This document shows, piece after piece, positions 34,637 through 43,440 of a DNA stretch of 64,000 nt. The position numbers were made by a program, and so were the translations under genes. The notes under the pieces were generated by a model, which was not told the DNA's origin, did not search any database, and saw nothing but the letters and a program-made list of their open reading frames with translations. Position 1 is the first letter of the stretch, and each line of letters begins with the position of its first letter. This stretch comes from an uncultured Bacteroides sp. (GTDB lineage: Bacteria; Bacteroidota; Bacteroidia; Bacteroidales; Bacteroidaceae): the NCBI GenBank assembly GCA_900766195.1, contig CAAFUN010000147.1, positions 33,803 to 97,802 on the forward strand, in the 5' to 3' direction.

Positions 34637-35122
34637 ATGGGAACAGTTATTATTATTGTAGTTATAGTTTTATTTATAATAGGAGTAAAATCCATCTTTC
34701 ATACATGGATTGACAAATCTACAGATTATCTAAATAATACTAATAACTATAAAGTCAAAGAGAGTCTTCCTTCTCAGGAAGAAGCTGTCGAGAAAGTTAA
34801 AAATATCCTTTCACGATTTTCTATATCAGGTACTTATTACCGTGAAGAAAAGGAAATTGAACGAGCTGAAAAGCTTCAAAAAGGAGAGAGATTGTTTCTT
34901 ATTCATGAACCGGATAATCAGTATGATAAGAATGCTATTAAAGTAGTTACAGAAGATAACCTACATATTGGATATATCCCTAAATATCTTTGCCGCATGT
35001 TTGATAGCGTTTTAGAAGGAAAAGTAACTTCTATATATGTCTATGAAGTAGAAAGCGGAACTTCAGCTCCATATGTATACGCCTACGTTGACCCTGTGTT
35101 TTTAAAAACTTTTTTCGATTAA
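34637..35122 (+). CDS. membrane-anchored HIRAN-domain protein
   Basis: 161 residues. An N-terminal span (VIIIVVIVLFIIGVKSIF), a linker, then a HIRAN-like domain (about 62-155): ISGTYYREE, ERLFLIHEPDNQYDKNAIKV and LHIGYIPKYLCRM. HIRAN domains bind 3' single-stranded DNA ends in HLTF/RAD5 and occur alone in bacteria and phages. Anchoring one in the membrane is odd. It could sense entering DNA. The function is not known. Confidence 0.75.
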   Translation: MGTVIIIVVIVLFIIGVKSIFHTWIDKSTDYLNNTNNYKVKESLPSQEEAVEKVKNILSRFSISGTYYREEKEIERAEKLQKGERLFLIHEPDNQYDKNAIKVVTEDNLHIGYIPKYLCRMFDSVLEGKVTSIYVYEVESGTSAPYVYAYVDPVFLKTFFD

Positions 35123-35126
35123 TGTT

Positions 35127-35462
35127 ATGAATATAGAATTTATTATACTTGCATCTGCAATCATTCAGATTGTTGTACTTTTTATGTTTTTCATTTTATC
35201 ATCTAATGTATCATCTATCAGGAATAAATTGACTGATGTAGATATTTCACGAGATGATAAATTTGACTTCTACGTTTGTTCAGGTCAACTGGATAATGCC
35301 AGAGACATGTTGTCTAAAATGATATTGTCAGACAACCTTTGGGAAAGAGTCTTTGATGATTCGCCTTCAATACGTGATGAATCTCGCTTAAAGATACTGA
35401 ATAAGTATAAAAGCAAAATGGAAGCAGTAGGATTGATTCTTGATTTTTCAAAACGCATATAA
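35127..35462 (+). CDS. single-span membrane protein, unknown
   Basis: 111 residues: one N-terminal span (FIILASAIIQIVVLFMFFIL) and a cytoplasmic helical part with a TPR-like phrase (QLDNARDMLSKMILSDNLWE). Five bp after the HIRAN gene, so in the same operon. Confidence 0.65.
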   Translation: MNIEFIILASAIIQIVVLFMFFILSSNVSSIRNKLTDVDISRDDKFDFYVCSGQLDNARDMLSKMILSDNLWERVFDDSPSIRDESRLKILNKYKSKMEAVGLILDFSKRI

Positions 35463-35523
35463 CGATCTCAAACACTTCACTTGAATATGCTATTTAGAAA
35501 CAATTCATTTAAAATAGATCATT

Positions 35524-36018
35524 ATGAAAAAAGTATTATTGTTGTTTGCCCTAACTATTGGGTTCTATTCGTGTAAAACGGCTCTTCCAGAACCTAAAAC
35601 ACTTCTTCTTACAACGTCTTATGACGCTTTCCAAAAAAGCGGAATCTTTGTCACGGAAAGTAACTCTGTTAATTTTGAATACACATCTTTAGGAAATGTG
35701 TCGGTATCTGATTACGGTGGATGGGTGAAGAAAAATAAATATAAAGCTGACGATGCTCCTACCTCAAAGGTCTATAATCCGCAGAATGACATGTATTTGG
35801 GATATGAACCTGCCGATAGAGGATCGTCTATCTTGAGCAAAAGCAAATATCTCTTCCCGAACGTAGGCAATTCTATTTCTCTCTTAATAACCAAGATTAA
35901 GGACATGGGAGGAAATGGAATTATAAATCTGCATATATCATATTCTAAAGAGTCTTATTATAAAAGCGCGGCCGTCGTTGATGTGATAACTGTTTCTGGA
36001 ATGGTGATAAAGAAATAA
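35524..36018 (+). CDS. lipoprotein, YbjQ-like fold possible
   Basis: 164 residues. Lipoprotein signal LFALTIGFYSC (Cys17). The mature part starts with a strand pair (LLLTTSYDAFQKSGI, FEYTSLGNVSV) and ends MGGNGIINLHISY, a pattern similar to YbjQ/heavy-metal-binding-like proteins. Last gene of accessory operon 2, before a terminator. A surface lipoprotein expressed from a prophage suggests superinfection exclusion or host conversion. Confidence 0.65.
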   Translation: MKKVLLLFALTIGFYSCKTALPEPKTLLLTTSYDAFQKSGIFVTESNSVNFEYTSLGNVSVSDYGGWVKKNKYKADDAPTSKVYNPQNDMYLGYEPADRGSSILSKSKYLFPNVGNSISLLITKIKDMGGNGIINLHISYSKESYYKSAAVVDVITVSGMVIKK

Positions 36019-36023
36019 TTATT

Positions 36024-36057
36024 AAAGCGAAGCCTAAAAAAACTTCGCTTTAATTTT
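36024..36057 (+). terminator. Terminator of accessory operon 2
   Basis: Perfect stem AAAGCGAAG (36024-36032) / CTTCGCTTT (36043-36051) followed by AATTTT. Confidence 0.85.
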
Positions 36058-36085
36058 GCTATATCAAAACTTTACTTCATCTTTG
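36055..36085 (+). promoter_or_regulatory. Promoter of the 36.1-kb structured RNA
   Basis: TTTG (36055-36058), 19 nt, then CATCTTTG (36078-36085), one base off TAnnTTTG. The predicted start, near 36090, coincides with the first base-paired nucleotides of the RNA. Confidence 0.6.
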
Positions 36086-36088
36086 CAG

Positions 36089-36242
36089 TGTCTTCCATTT
36101 TAACTCAGGCGAGTAGGCTCGCCATATAATGATTGCGGGCATTTTTTACGCCCAAATCAAAATATAGGTTCCGCACCGTGTGGAGTGTTAATGCACCCAC
36201 TGCCTGAGTAAGGTGGAAGACAACGGGGAGCGGAACTTTTTT
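36089..36242 (+). ncRNA. Structured phage RNA with pseudoknot-type terminator
   Basis: No reading frame fits here. P1 is formed by TGTCTTCCA (36089-36097) with TGGAAGACA (36214-36222) and ACTCAGGC (36103-36110) with GCCTGAGT (36202-36209). Inside are GGCGAG/CTCGCC (36108-36123), GGGC/GCCC (36137-36153) and a hairpin at 36180-36200. GTTCCGC (36168-36174), inside P1, pairs with GCGGAAC (36230-36236) outside it, followed by six T: an intrinsic terminator that is also a pseudoknot. A promoter precedes it, so it is likely a discrete RNA of about 150 nt. Confidence 0.7.
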
Positions 36243-36269
36243 GTTTCTATATATCCCCAATAAATATTG

Positions 36270-36296
36270 TTTCATTTAAATGTCTTCCAAATGAAA
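36270..36296 (+). promoter_or_regulatory. Start-codon hairpin with loop complementary to the upstream RNA
   Basis: TTTCATTT (36270-36277) pairs with AAATGAAA (36289-36296), which contains the ATG of the next gene (36291). The loop displays TGTCTTCC, the exact complement of GGAAGACA in the 3' arm of P1 of the upstream RNA. Confidence 0.65.
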
Positions 36297-36533
36297 AAAG
36301 AAAATGCCACAGCACGTACAGAGAGTGTGCATGTGATTGAAAACAAAAGCGTGTCCAGCGCGAAACTGGAAAAAGTACTCCAAACTCTTATTGAAAGCTT
36401 GCCCATGGATGGCGAGTCTGTACCTCTCAAGGTGACCAACAGCAATGCCGGACTGTGTGTTTCGTCTATTGTCGGTGGGAAATTGGTATCGTTCTCTGTC
36501 AGTAATGTAAAAGGTAGGAGGACTGCACTATGA
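36291..36533 (+). CDS. hypothetical phage protein under possible RNA control
   Basis: 80 residues from ATG 36291 (an in-frame TTG at 36267 is less likely). Sequence KKENATARTESVHVIENKSV then a helix and LKVTNSNAGLCVSSIVGGKL. Unrecognised. Its start codon lies in a hairpin, and it overlaps the next gene by four bases. Confidence 0.6.
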   Translation: MKKENATARTESVHVIENKSVSSAKLEKVLQTLIESLPMDGESVPLKVTNSNAGLCVSSIVGGKLVSFSVSNVKGRRTAL

Positions 36534-36769
36534 CAACACCTGTAAGCCAACCAACCGAAACCCCGGTATTAACGCCGGAAGTTTCAAAAGCTTTGCTTCA
36601 ATTTCAAAAAGAATATGTATGGACATTCGATTCGGAGATAGATGATATCAAGGATTTCATTATCCTGTATTATTCCGACGAAGTGCCGGACAAAGCGATG
36701 AAAGTTCTCGGAACCCTCCAACTTATACAGCGCACACTCCGTGAACTTATTCCAGAAGAAAGAAATTAG
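36530..36769 (+). CDS. hypothetical phage protein
   Basis: 79 residues, acidic, helical (LLQFQKEYVWTFDSEIDDIK). Translationally coupled to the previous gene. A terminator follows at 36804, so these two genes form a short unit just upstream of the tail operon. A tail-assembly-chaperone role is possible from position only. Confidence 0.6.
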   Translation: MTTPVSQPTETPVLTPEVSKALLQFQKEYVWTFDSEIDDIKDFIILYYSDEVPDKAMKVLGTLQLIQRTLRELIPEERN

Positions 36770-36803
36770 AGCCACTCACATACTAAGATGTGCAAACGCG
36801 TCG

Positions 36804-36833
36804 GCCCTGCCATGAATTGGTAGGGCTTTTTTT
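36804..36833 (+). terminator. Terminator before the tail operon
   Basis: GCCCTGCCA / TGGTAGGGC stem (one G-T pair) with a 5-base loop, followed by seven T. Confidence 0.85.
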
Positions 36834-36860
36834 GTCCTTTCCTTCCCCCTATCCTCTCTT

Positions 36861-36868
36861 TACCTTCG
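36861..36868 (+). promoter_or_regulatory. Possible tail-operon promoter
   Basis: TACCTTCG, one base off TAnnTTTG, 19 bases before the ATG at 36888. No good -33 element; a weak call. Confidence 0.3.
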
Positions 36869-36887
36869 CTGTATCAACTCAATATGT

Positions 36888-37307
36888 ATGATTACAGACG
36901 ATATGATTAAACAACGGTTTATCCACGACACAATGAGTAAAGGGATAAACACCATCTTCGAGGCACAGGAACGGACGGTAAATACCTATCTCAATAAGCG
37001 GTCGGGTGATCTTGCCGAATATCTGTCAAGAAATCCATTCACGAACTCGTCAGGTGTAGGAAAGGAAATCTTCTATATACGGATACTAAGTTATCTTCGA
37101 TTCCTTGATATTCACTACCGCCGTGGAAAAGATCGAATATCACGCCACATTCGCAGCAATCTTTCATTGTACAACCGCGTGGTTTGGGGCGTGCTCTACC
37201 ATGAAACATTTCCGGAACTACAAAATGGACTTTACGACTCAATCCGGGCAGGCATCCGCAAAGAGCTGGAAGATGCTCTTACATACGAACAATCTCAAAA
37301 CTGGTAA
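36888..37307 (+). CDS. hypothetical tail-region protein
   Basis: 139 residues, helical, basic (FLDIHYRRGKDRISRHIRSN). It precedes the tape measure by three bases. Could be a tail minor protein or assembly factor. Confidence 0.55.
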   Translation: MITDDMIKQRFIHDTMSKGINTIFEAQERTVNTYLNKRSGDLAEYLSRNPFTNSSGVGKEIFYIRILSYLRFLDIHYRRGKDRISRHIRSNLSLYNRVVWGVLYHETFPELQNGLYDSIRAGIRKELEDALTYEQSQNW

Positions 37308-37310
37308 TAT

Positions 37311-40300
37311 ATGGCTAATCAACGAATGCAGGAGGATAATATTAAGTATGTGGTTTCCGCTGAAACAGACAAAGCACAGCAGGACATACACAAGCTAACT
37401 CAGGAGACAAAGAGCCTGGCCAAGGAAGAGCGGGAACGCCGAAAAGCCATGATAGAACTGGAGGCTCAGGGCAAAAAGAACAGCGATGAATACCGGAACC
37501 TCCAAAAGGAATCGAAAGGTCTGTCCGATAAAATAAAGGATAACAATAAGCAGATCAATGAGCTGACCAAAAAGGTGGATGTTAACGGGATGTCCATGGT
37601 ACAGCTGAAGAAACGTGCTAAAGAGTTGCAGATGCAACTGGACAATACCAGTAAAGCTTTGAGTCCGGAAGAATATACTAAAACGGAGCGAGCTCTAAAC
37701 CAAGTGAAAAACCGCATGGGCGAGCTTAAAACAAATGGGCAGACGGTTAAAGAAGAGATTGGGGGAACCAGCTCAATGATGAGCAAACTGGCTTTAGCGG
37801 CTAAGGCCTTTATTGCCGTGAAACTTATTGGCTATTTAAAAGACCTTATTTCGGGGGTATATGAGACCCGTAAGGAGTTTGCACAATATGAAGCAGTCTT
37901 ACGCAACACGCTAGGTTCTTCAGATAAAGCAGCTGCTGCAATGAAGTGGTTGCAAAAACTTGCAACCGATACGCCTTATTCTCTGAAAGAACTGACTGAG
38001 GGTTATATCAAATTAATCAATCGTGGCATTACTCCTACTACTGAGCAGATGATGAATATGGGAGACATTGCATCTTCTCAAGGCAAAACGTTCGATCAGT
38101 TTGTAGAAGCATTGCTCGATGCCATGACCGGAGAGAATGAACGTTTGAAAGAGTTTGGTATCCGCGCTAATGCACAAGGAGACAAAGTGAAATACACCTT
38201 CAAGGGAGTGACAACTGAAGTGGCCAAAACAGATGATGCCATAGTAAACTATATTCTTTCGCTAGGAAAGCTACAGGGCGTGCAAGGTTCTATGATTACA
38301 CAAATGGAAGAGCTTGGAGGTATGGAAAGCAATATAGGTGACTCCATTGACAATCTTTTCAATAGAATAGGAAAGAAACTGGAACCTTTCTTTAAAAATA
38401 TAATGAGCAAAGTGTCCACTATGATTGATGGCATCACAAAATCATTTACTCCGCTGAATGAATCTTTTGAAGATCACCTGGACAAAGTAACCAAACTACA
38501 ACAAACTCTGCCCGGACTCGCTAACAGATATAATGAGTTAAAATCTAAAACCAAACTATCTAAAGATGAACAGGCCGAACTGAATAAGGTTGTGTCTGCA
38601 GTGGCTGACGTTGTGCCTAGTGCAATATCACAATGGGATAAATATGGTAACGCCATCGGACTAAATACCAAGCGTGTATATGAGTATATGGAAGCTGAAA
38701 AGTATAGGCTACGATTTGAACAAAAGGAATTGATAAAATCATCCCGCATTCAGATGGAAGAGGCTAAACGTACAATGGAAGCTGCACAAAAGGTGATCGA
38801 TAATAAAGGTTATAATGTAAAGAATGGGCTAGAGCAAAGTAGCTTTGTAGCCCTCTCTGAAGAGGAGTTGCAGAAATATAGAAAGATGGCTGCAGAAGCC
38901 GGTGAATCTTTGAAAAGTGCAGAAGCTACTTTCCGTGCTTATTATGGAAATGATGTTGATAAACTGATTAACGAGCGTGTTGCTACTGAGAAGTATGCTT
39001 CTGTTGCCCGAACTAACTTTTCAAAGCTCAATCAGAAACAACTGAAAGAATGGATTGATAATGAGAAAAACGCCTCTAATCGTTACCGGGAAATAGCACA
39101 GGAAATCTATGAATCACGCGAGAAGACTAATGGATCTGGCGGAAATAAAGATAAGTCAGACCCTTATGCCGTTGCTCTAAAACGGCTTGAGGCGAGCAAC
39201 GATGCACAGGTAAATGAGATTCGCCTTGCCGGACGTGAAAAGCAGCAAAGCGAATATGAAATAGAGTCTCAAGTGCTTAAGCAAGAAGAAAGCTACTATA
39301 ACAAGCGCATATCCTTGCTGCAAAAGTTTAGTGAGTCCGCTAAGAAAGCAGATAAGCGTGCGGAATACAGCAAACAGGTAGTTGATGCCAAAACCAAGCT
39401 GATGGATATTGAGGTACAGAAGGAGAAGCAAAACATTACAGAGCTGCAACGCCTGCGTGATGCCGATCTCGCAAAAGAAGATGAGGTGTCAAAGGCTATA
39501 CAGATAAATCTCTCCGACCGGCTAGCCACTCAACAGATTTATCAAGAGGAATATAATGCGTTGATGCTATCTGCCGACACTGCTAGCGCGGAAACTCGCC
39601 TTGCCATACAACAACGGTACTTTAACGATGTGTCCGATCTCGAAATAAAGAATGCCAAGCTGAAGGAAGACACGGTTAATGCCGCCAATAAGAGCGTGAC
39701 GGATAGCGAACAGGCTGCCGCTGCAGCCCGTGTAAAAGCTATGCAGTATCTTAACAACCTGGTTAAGTCTTTTAAAGAAGAATTTAAGCTGACCACTGTT
39801 GATGAAGACCTGGAGCAACAAATGAAAGTGCTGGATGCTGCCTACCAAGCTCGCAAAGATATGGCCGAAAAAAGCAACCTAGATACTACAGAGCTAGATC
39901 AGGCTTATAACCGGGCAAAGGAACAGCTTGAGCTTGAACATCAACAAAAGATTGCTTCTATACGTGATCAGTATGGCCTGAGTACCGAACAGGAAAGGTA
40001 TCAGCTTCAGCTGGACAATTTAAAGGGAGCTCTCGATCAGCAGCTGCTCACGCAGGAAGAGTACGAGAAAGCTGTAAAGAACTTGAAACGAGATTCTTAT
40101 AAGAAACAATTCGACTATTACAGCGGGCTCTTTTCCGGTGCCGTAAATGCTTTGCAACAGGCGGAAATGGATAACATAGATGCAAAGTATGACGGTGAAA
40201 TAGAAGCGGCAAAAGGCAATGCCGAGGAAGTGGAACGGCTGGAGAATGAAAAAGAGAAAAAGAAACTGGAAGTTCAGAAAAAATATGCTGATATCAACTT

Positions 40301-41006
40301 CGCAATAAAGGCCTCTCAGATTGTTGCTGACACGGCCGTGTCAATCATGAAAGCTTATGCAGACTTAGGCCCTATTGCCGGTACTGTGGCTGCTGCCCTA
40401 CTTGGTATAACCGGAGTAGCTCAGCTGCTATCTGCCAACGCCGAAAGACAAAAGGTGAAAAACATGACGGTAAATGGTTCTTCCTCTTCTAAATCATCCG
40501 GTGCGCGTGTGGCCACTGGGCGCGAAAGCGGTGGTTATGTAGATGTGGAGCGCGAGCAGGATGGCAAAAAATTTAATGCAAAGTATGATCCGGATAAACG
40601 CGGATATGTAGATAGGCCTACGGTGATAGTAGGCGAAGGCCCGGCAGGACAAAGCAAAGAATGGGTAGCCGGTAATGCTGCAGTAAGCAACCCCACCGTT
40701 GCCCCAATACTCGATATGATAGATAGCTCGCAGCGTGCCGGCACAATACGGACGCTTGACCTCAATGCTGCCATGAAGGCGCGCATGGCAGGATATGCCA
40801 CGGGTGGAAGTATCTCTACTTCCGGATCCGGAACACCGGCACCTGCAAACGCCGGCGGATCTCTCTCTCCTAAAAGCGTTGAAGCCTTGACAGATGCTAT
40901 AAACAACCTGGTGAATAATGGCGTACCGGCATCTGTAGTATTGTCGGACTTAGAAAGGAAACAACAGATGCTCAATCGCTCGCGCGAAATAGGATCGAAA
41001 AGATAA
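37311..41006 (+). CDS. tail tape-measure protein
   Basis: 1231 residues. Long coiled coils at the N-terminus (about 20-150) and in the middle (about 600-960), with a hydrophobic segment near 160-175 (LALAAKAFIAVKLIGYL) and another near 1010-1045 (IMKAYADLGPIAGTVAAALL). MxxxSxxxGxxFDQFVEALLDAM-like pattern of the TP901/lambda tape-measure family around 250-270. It sets tail length and is injected with DNA. At about 0.15 nm per residue a tail near 180 nm would be expected. Confidence 0.9.
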   Translation: MANQRMQEDNIKYVVSAETDKAQQDIHKLTQETKSLAKEERERRKAMIELEAQGKKNSDEYRNLQKESKGLSDKIKDNNKQINELTKKVDVNGMSMVQLKKRAKELQMQLDNTSKALSPEEYTKTERALNQVKNRMGELKTNGQTVKEEIGGTSSMMSKLALAAKAFIAVKLIGYLKDLISGVYETRKEFAQYEAVLRNTLGSSDKAAAAMKWLQKLATDTPYSLKELTEGYIKLINRGITPTTEQMMNMGDIASSQGKTFDQFVEALLDAMTGENERLKEFGIRANAQGDKVKYTFKGVTTEVAKTDDAIVNYILSLGKLQGVQGSMITQMEELGGMESNIGDSIDNLFNRIGKKLEPFFKNIMSKVSTMIDGITKSFTPLNESFEDHLDKVTKLQQTLPGLANRYNELKSKTKLSKDEQAELNKVVSAVADVVPSAISQWDKYGNAIGLNTKRVYEYMEAEKYRLRFEQKELIKSSRIQMEEAKRTMEAAQKVIDNKGYNVKNGLEQSSFVALSEEELQKYRKMAAEAGESLKSAEATFRAYYGNDVDKLINERVATEKYASVARTNFSKLNQKQLKEWIDNEKNASNRYREIAQEIYESREKTNGSGGNKDKSDPYAVALKRLEASNDAQVNEIRLAGREKQQSEYEIESQVLKQEESYYNKRISLLQKFSESAKKADKRAEYSKQVVDAKTKLMDIEVQKEKQNITELQRLRDADLAKEDEVSKAIQINLSDRLATQQIYQEEYNALMLSADTASAETRLAIQQRYFNDVSDLEIKNAKLKEDTVNAANKSVTDSEQAAAAARVKAMQYLNNLVKSFKEEFKLTTVDEDLEQQMKVLDAAYQARKDMAEKSNLDTTELDQAYNRAKEQLELEHQQKIASIRDQYGLSTEQERYQLQLDNLKGALDQQLLTQEEYEKAVKNLKRDSYKKQFDYYSGLFSGAVNALQQAEMDNIDAKYDGEIEAAKGNAEEVERLENEKEKKKLEVQKKYADINFAIKASQIVADTAVSIMKAYADLGPIAGTVAAALLGITGVAQLLSANAERQKVKNMTVNGSSSSKSSGARVATGRESGGYVDVEREQDGKKFNAKYDPDKRGYVDRPTVIVGEGPAGQSKEWVAGNAAVSNPTVAPILDMIDSSQRAGTIRTLDLNAAMKARMAGYATGGSISTSGSGTPAPANAGGSLSPKSVEALTDAINNLVNNGVPASVVLSDLERKQQMLNRSREIGSKR

Positions 41007-41012
41007 CAGCAC

Positions 41013-43088
41013 ATGAAAATAATACATACAGCCACGGGTAAAGCCTTTCAGCTGAAGCCAAACGCTCAGCTTGAAGTAGAACGAACAAACCTATTTTTTA
41101 ATGAGTGGGGTGAACAAACCTTGCCAATAGAACTGCCGGACACTGACCGGAACAGGCTGCTTACCGGCTTCCCGGACATGGGCGTGAACAAAGCTAAGGC
41201 TCTAAAAAATATAGACTGCAGCATTACTGAAGGAGATTACTTTATGCATTGCCGCATGGCCGTGCTGAAGGCTAAACGAAAAGAAACAATCTCCACATCT
41301 TTCTACATGAACGAAGGCTCTTTTTTGTCGAAAGTGGGAAATATCTCTCTGAAGCAATTGTTTGACAAAGAAACGGTGCCGGGCGTAAGTACCGTAGCTC
41401 AAGGTATTGCCTTCTGCAAGCAGCTGCTTGCCGGTACTCACGAGAACTATGCCTGCTTTCCGGTGCTTATAGATTTTGAGAGCGAACGTCGCTATGTCAA
41501 TCGGGTAGAGTGGATGAACTCAAGCGGAAATCATGTTTATTCTGGGCGGCTCCCTGAAGGACAGAATCCTCCTTCAGGTTACACGATGGGATTTTATAAC
41601 GAATTTGATCGCGTGGAAAAAAACGGAGAAACATCGATACTACTTTCTCCCGGCTATTACATCACTCCGTTTATTCGTGCCAGGTACTTACTTCGCCGTA
41701 TCTTTCAATACTTTGGCTATACGCTGGCTCCCGGCTTCTTTGACACAACGGATCCGTTTAAAAATATGGTATTTGTCAACAACACCATGGACAGTCTTGT
41801 AAACGGTACGATACTACTTGCTCACCTGGTGCCGGACTGTATGTGTAGTGTAATACTAGATGTCTTCCGTAAAAAGTTCAACTGTGAGTTTGTGCCGGAC
41901 GAAGTGAGCAAAGTAGTTACCATAAAATTTTTTAATGAAATTATAAATGAGAAAACAGTTACTGACCTATCTAACTGCCGAACCGCTCCGCTCGAAAATG
42001 ACTATAGTCAAAAATGGAAACGGATAAAGCTATCGAGTGAATCGGTAAAAGATGACGGATCCTCTTTTGATTCCATTGCCGACATGATAGCGAAGTATCC
42101 TGAAGCTTATCTCAACGATACCGATGGAGCATATTATCATACCGGATTCAGCACACACTCCTGGGCAGAAAAGATAGCAGGAAGCACAATTCCTTATTCA
42201 GCCGGCGGAACGCTAGATGAGCAAGAAATCACCGTTCCGGACTGTGCCATCTCTATGCAAAATGAACCCGAATATAGCAGTGGCATTGTAGTAAGCGGAC
42301 AAACAAGCACCGGGTCGCGCTGGCGGCCATACGCACAGATGCCATATATAGGAGAGGCAAATGCGTTGAATTCTACCATTGTGCTAAAGTCTTCCAGCTC
42401 AAAAGATTCCGACTCCGAGGGTACTTCAGCATCTGAGGTTCACACTCAGGATCCTATCCTTTGTTTTGTATATAAAAATAATCTCGACAATGGATTTACC
42501 TACGGTACAACAACACAGTGCAATGTATCAGGCACTAAAATTTGGGATTACTCGCTACATTATTACGGCCAATATGGAATATTTGAGAAGTTCTACCGAA
42601 CGCTAGATAATTTATACCGGAACTCTCTTATACCGGTACGGGCCTCGCTGCTATTAACCACTATGCAAAAGCAGCATATACCGGCACACGATAAGATTAT
42701 TATTGATGGGCAGGAATTTCTCATCAACAAATTGAAATATACGCTGGGTGGCAAGAACGAGCCGGCGGAAAGTGAGCTGCTCACCGTGCAGCTATACGAA
42801 CCGGTTACGTCAGCACCTATAGAAGCTGATAGATTCCCTGTTCCTGCCTACAAATGGATACCCGAATATACGCGCCGCACAATTTCGGAATCGGAATATG
42901 ATGTGTTGTTGATAAAGAATAATTCATTGCCGGCTATTTATCCGCCACCACCAACTGAAGCGCAATACACTGCAGGCGGTAAATATTACACTCGGATATA
43001 TTACGAGAAGGTATCATCCGGATATCTGGAAAGTACAGTGTACCTGATACCTAAATTATACGATTACACTCCTAGCGGAGGACGCTAG
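41013..43088 (+). CDS. baseplate/distal tail protein
   Basis: 691 residues, beta-rich. Follows the tape measure by six bases, where distal-tail and tail-associated proteins lie. Segments such as LPIELPDTDRNRLLTGFPDM and FGYTLAPGFFDTTDPFKNMV resemble proteins of Bacteroides phages. No enzymatic motif seen. Confidence 0.6.
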   Translation: MKIIHTATGKAFQLKPNAQLEVERTNLFFNEWGEQTLPIELPDTDRNRLLTGFPDMGVNKAKALKNIDCSITEGDYFMHCRMAVLKAKRKETISTSFYMNEGSFLSKVGNISLKQLFDKETVPGVSTVAQGIAFCKQLLAGTHENYACFPVLIDFESERRYVNRVEWMNSSGNHVYSGRLPEGQNPPSGYTMGFYNEFDRVEKNGETSILLSPGYYITPFIRARYLLRRIFQYFGYTLAPGFFDTTDPFKNMVFVNNTMDSLVNGTILLAHLVPDCMCSVILDVFRKKFNCEFVPDEVSKVVTIKFFNEIINEKTVTDLSNCRTAPLENDYSQKWKRIKLSSESVKDDGSSFDSIADMIAKYPEAYLNDTDGAYYHTGFSTHSWAEKIAGSTIPYSAGGTLDEQEITVPDCAISMQNEPEYSSGIVVSGQTSTGSRWRPYAQMPYIGEANALNSTIVLKSSSSKDSDSEGTSASEVHTQDPILCFVYKNNLDNGFTYGTTTQCNVSGTKIWDYSLHYYGQYGIFEKFYRTLDNLYRNSLIPVRASLLLTTMQKQHIPAHDKIIIDGQEFLINKLKYTLGGKNEPAESELLTVQLYEPVTSAPIEADRFPVPAYKWIPEYTRRTISESEYDVLLIKNNSLPAIYPPPPTEAQYTAGGKYYTRIYYEKVSSGYLESTVYLIPKLYDYTPSGGR

Positions 43089-43150
43089 CCTGTCCTTTAG
43101 TAAGGCTCCGACTTTGCCTAATTTTGGATAAACAAATTAATAATTGGCTT

Positions 43151-43423
43151 ATGGATACTGATTATCGTAAAACACATAAAGTACAACGTTTATCTCCCTT
43201 AGCGGGATTTGCTCAATTGAAAGCAAAAGCAACTATCGGAAGAAATGAAGCTTGCCCTTGCGGTTCGGGAAAGAAAGTGAAGAATTGTTGCTCTCATCTT
43301 TTATTAACAGAATATACAAGCATTAATCCCGTTCCGGTGCTGTCTGATGAGGAGCGTAAATGCAAAGTAGATGGCGTTCCTTACGAATCAGTAAAAAGGA
43401 AACGCTATGTTGAAAAGAAATGA
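43151..43423 (+). CDS. small SEC-C zinc-binding protein
   Basis: 90 residues from ATG 43151 (an in-frame TTG at 43124 is possible). Contains the SEC-C motif NEACPCGSGKKVKNCC, the zinc-binding tail of SecA that contacts SecB and ribosomes. It is a free-standing copy inside the tail operon, between baseplate and fibre genes. Its role in the phage is unknown. Confidence 0.75.
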   Translation: MDTDYRKTHKVQRLSPLAGFAQLKAKATIGRNEACPCGSGKKVKNCCSHLLLTEYTSINPVPVLSDEERKCKVDGVPYESVKRKRYVEKK

Positions 43424-43440
43424 TATAAAATCAAAGCTTT

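Noticed and set aside
36089..36242. Retron msr/msd or tmRNA-like RNA
   Set aside because: No reverse transcriptase is nearby and there is no tRNA-like end or tag-peptide frame.
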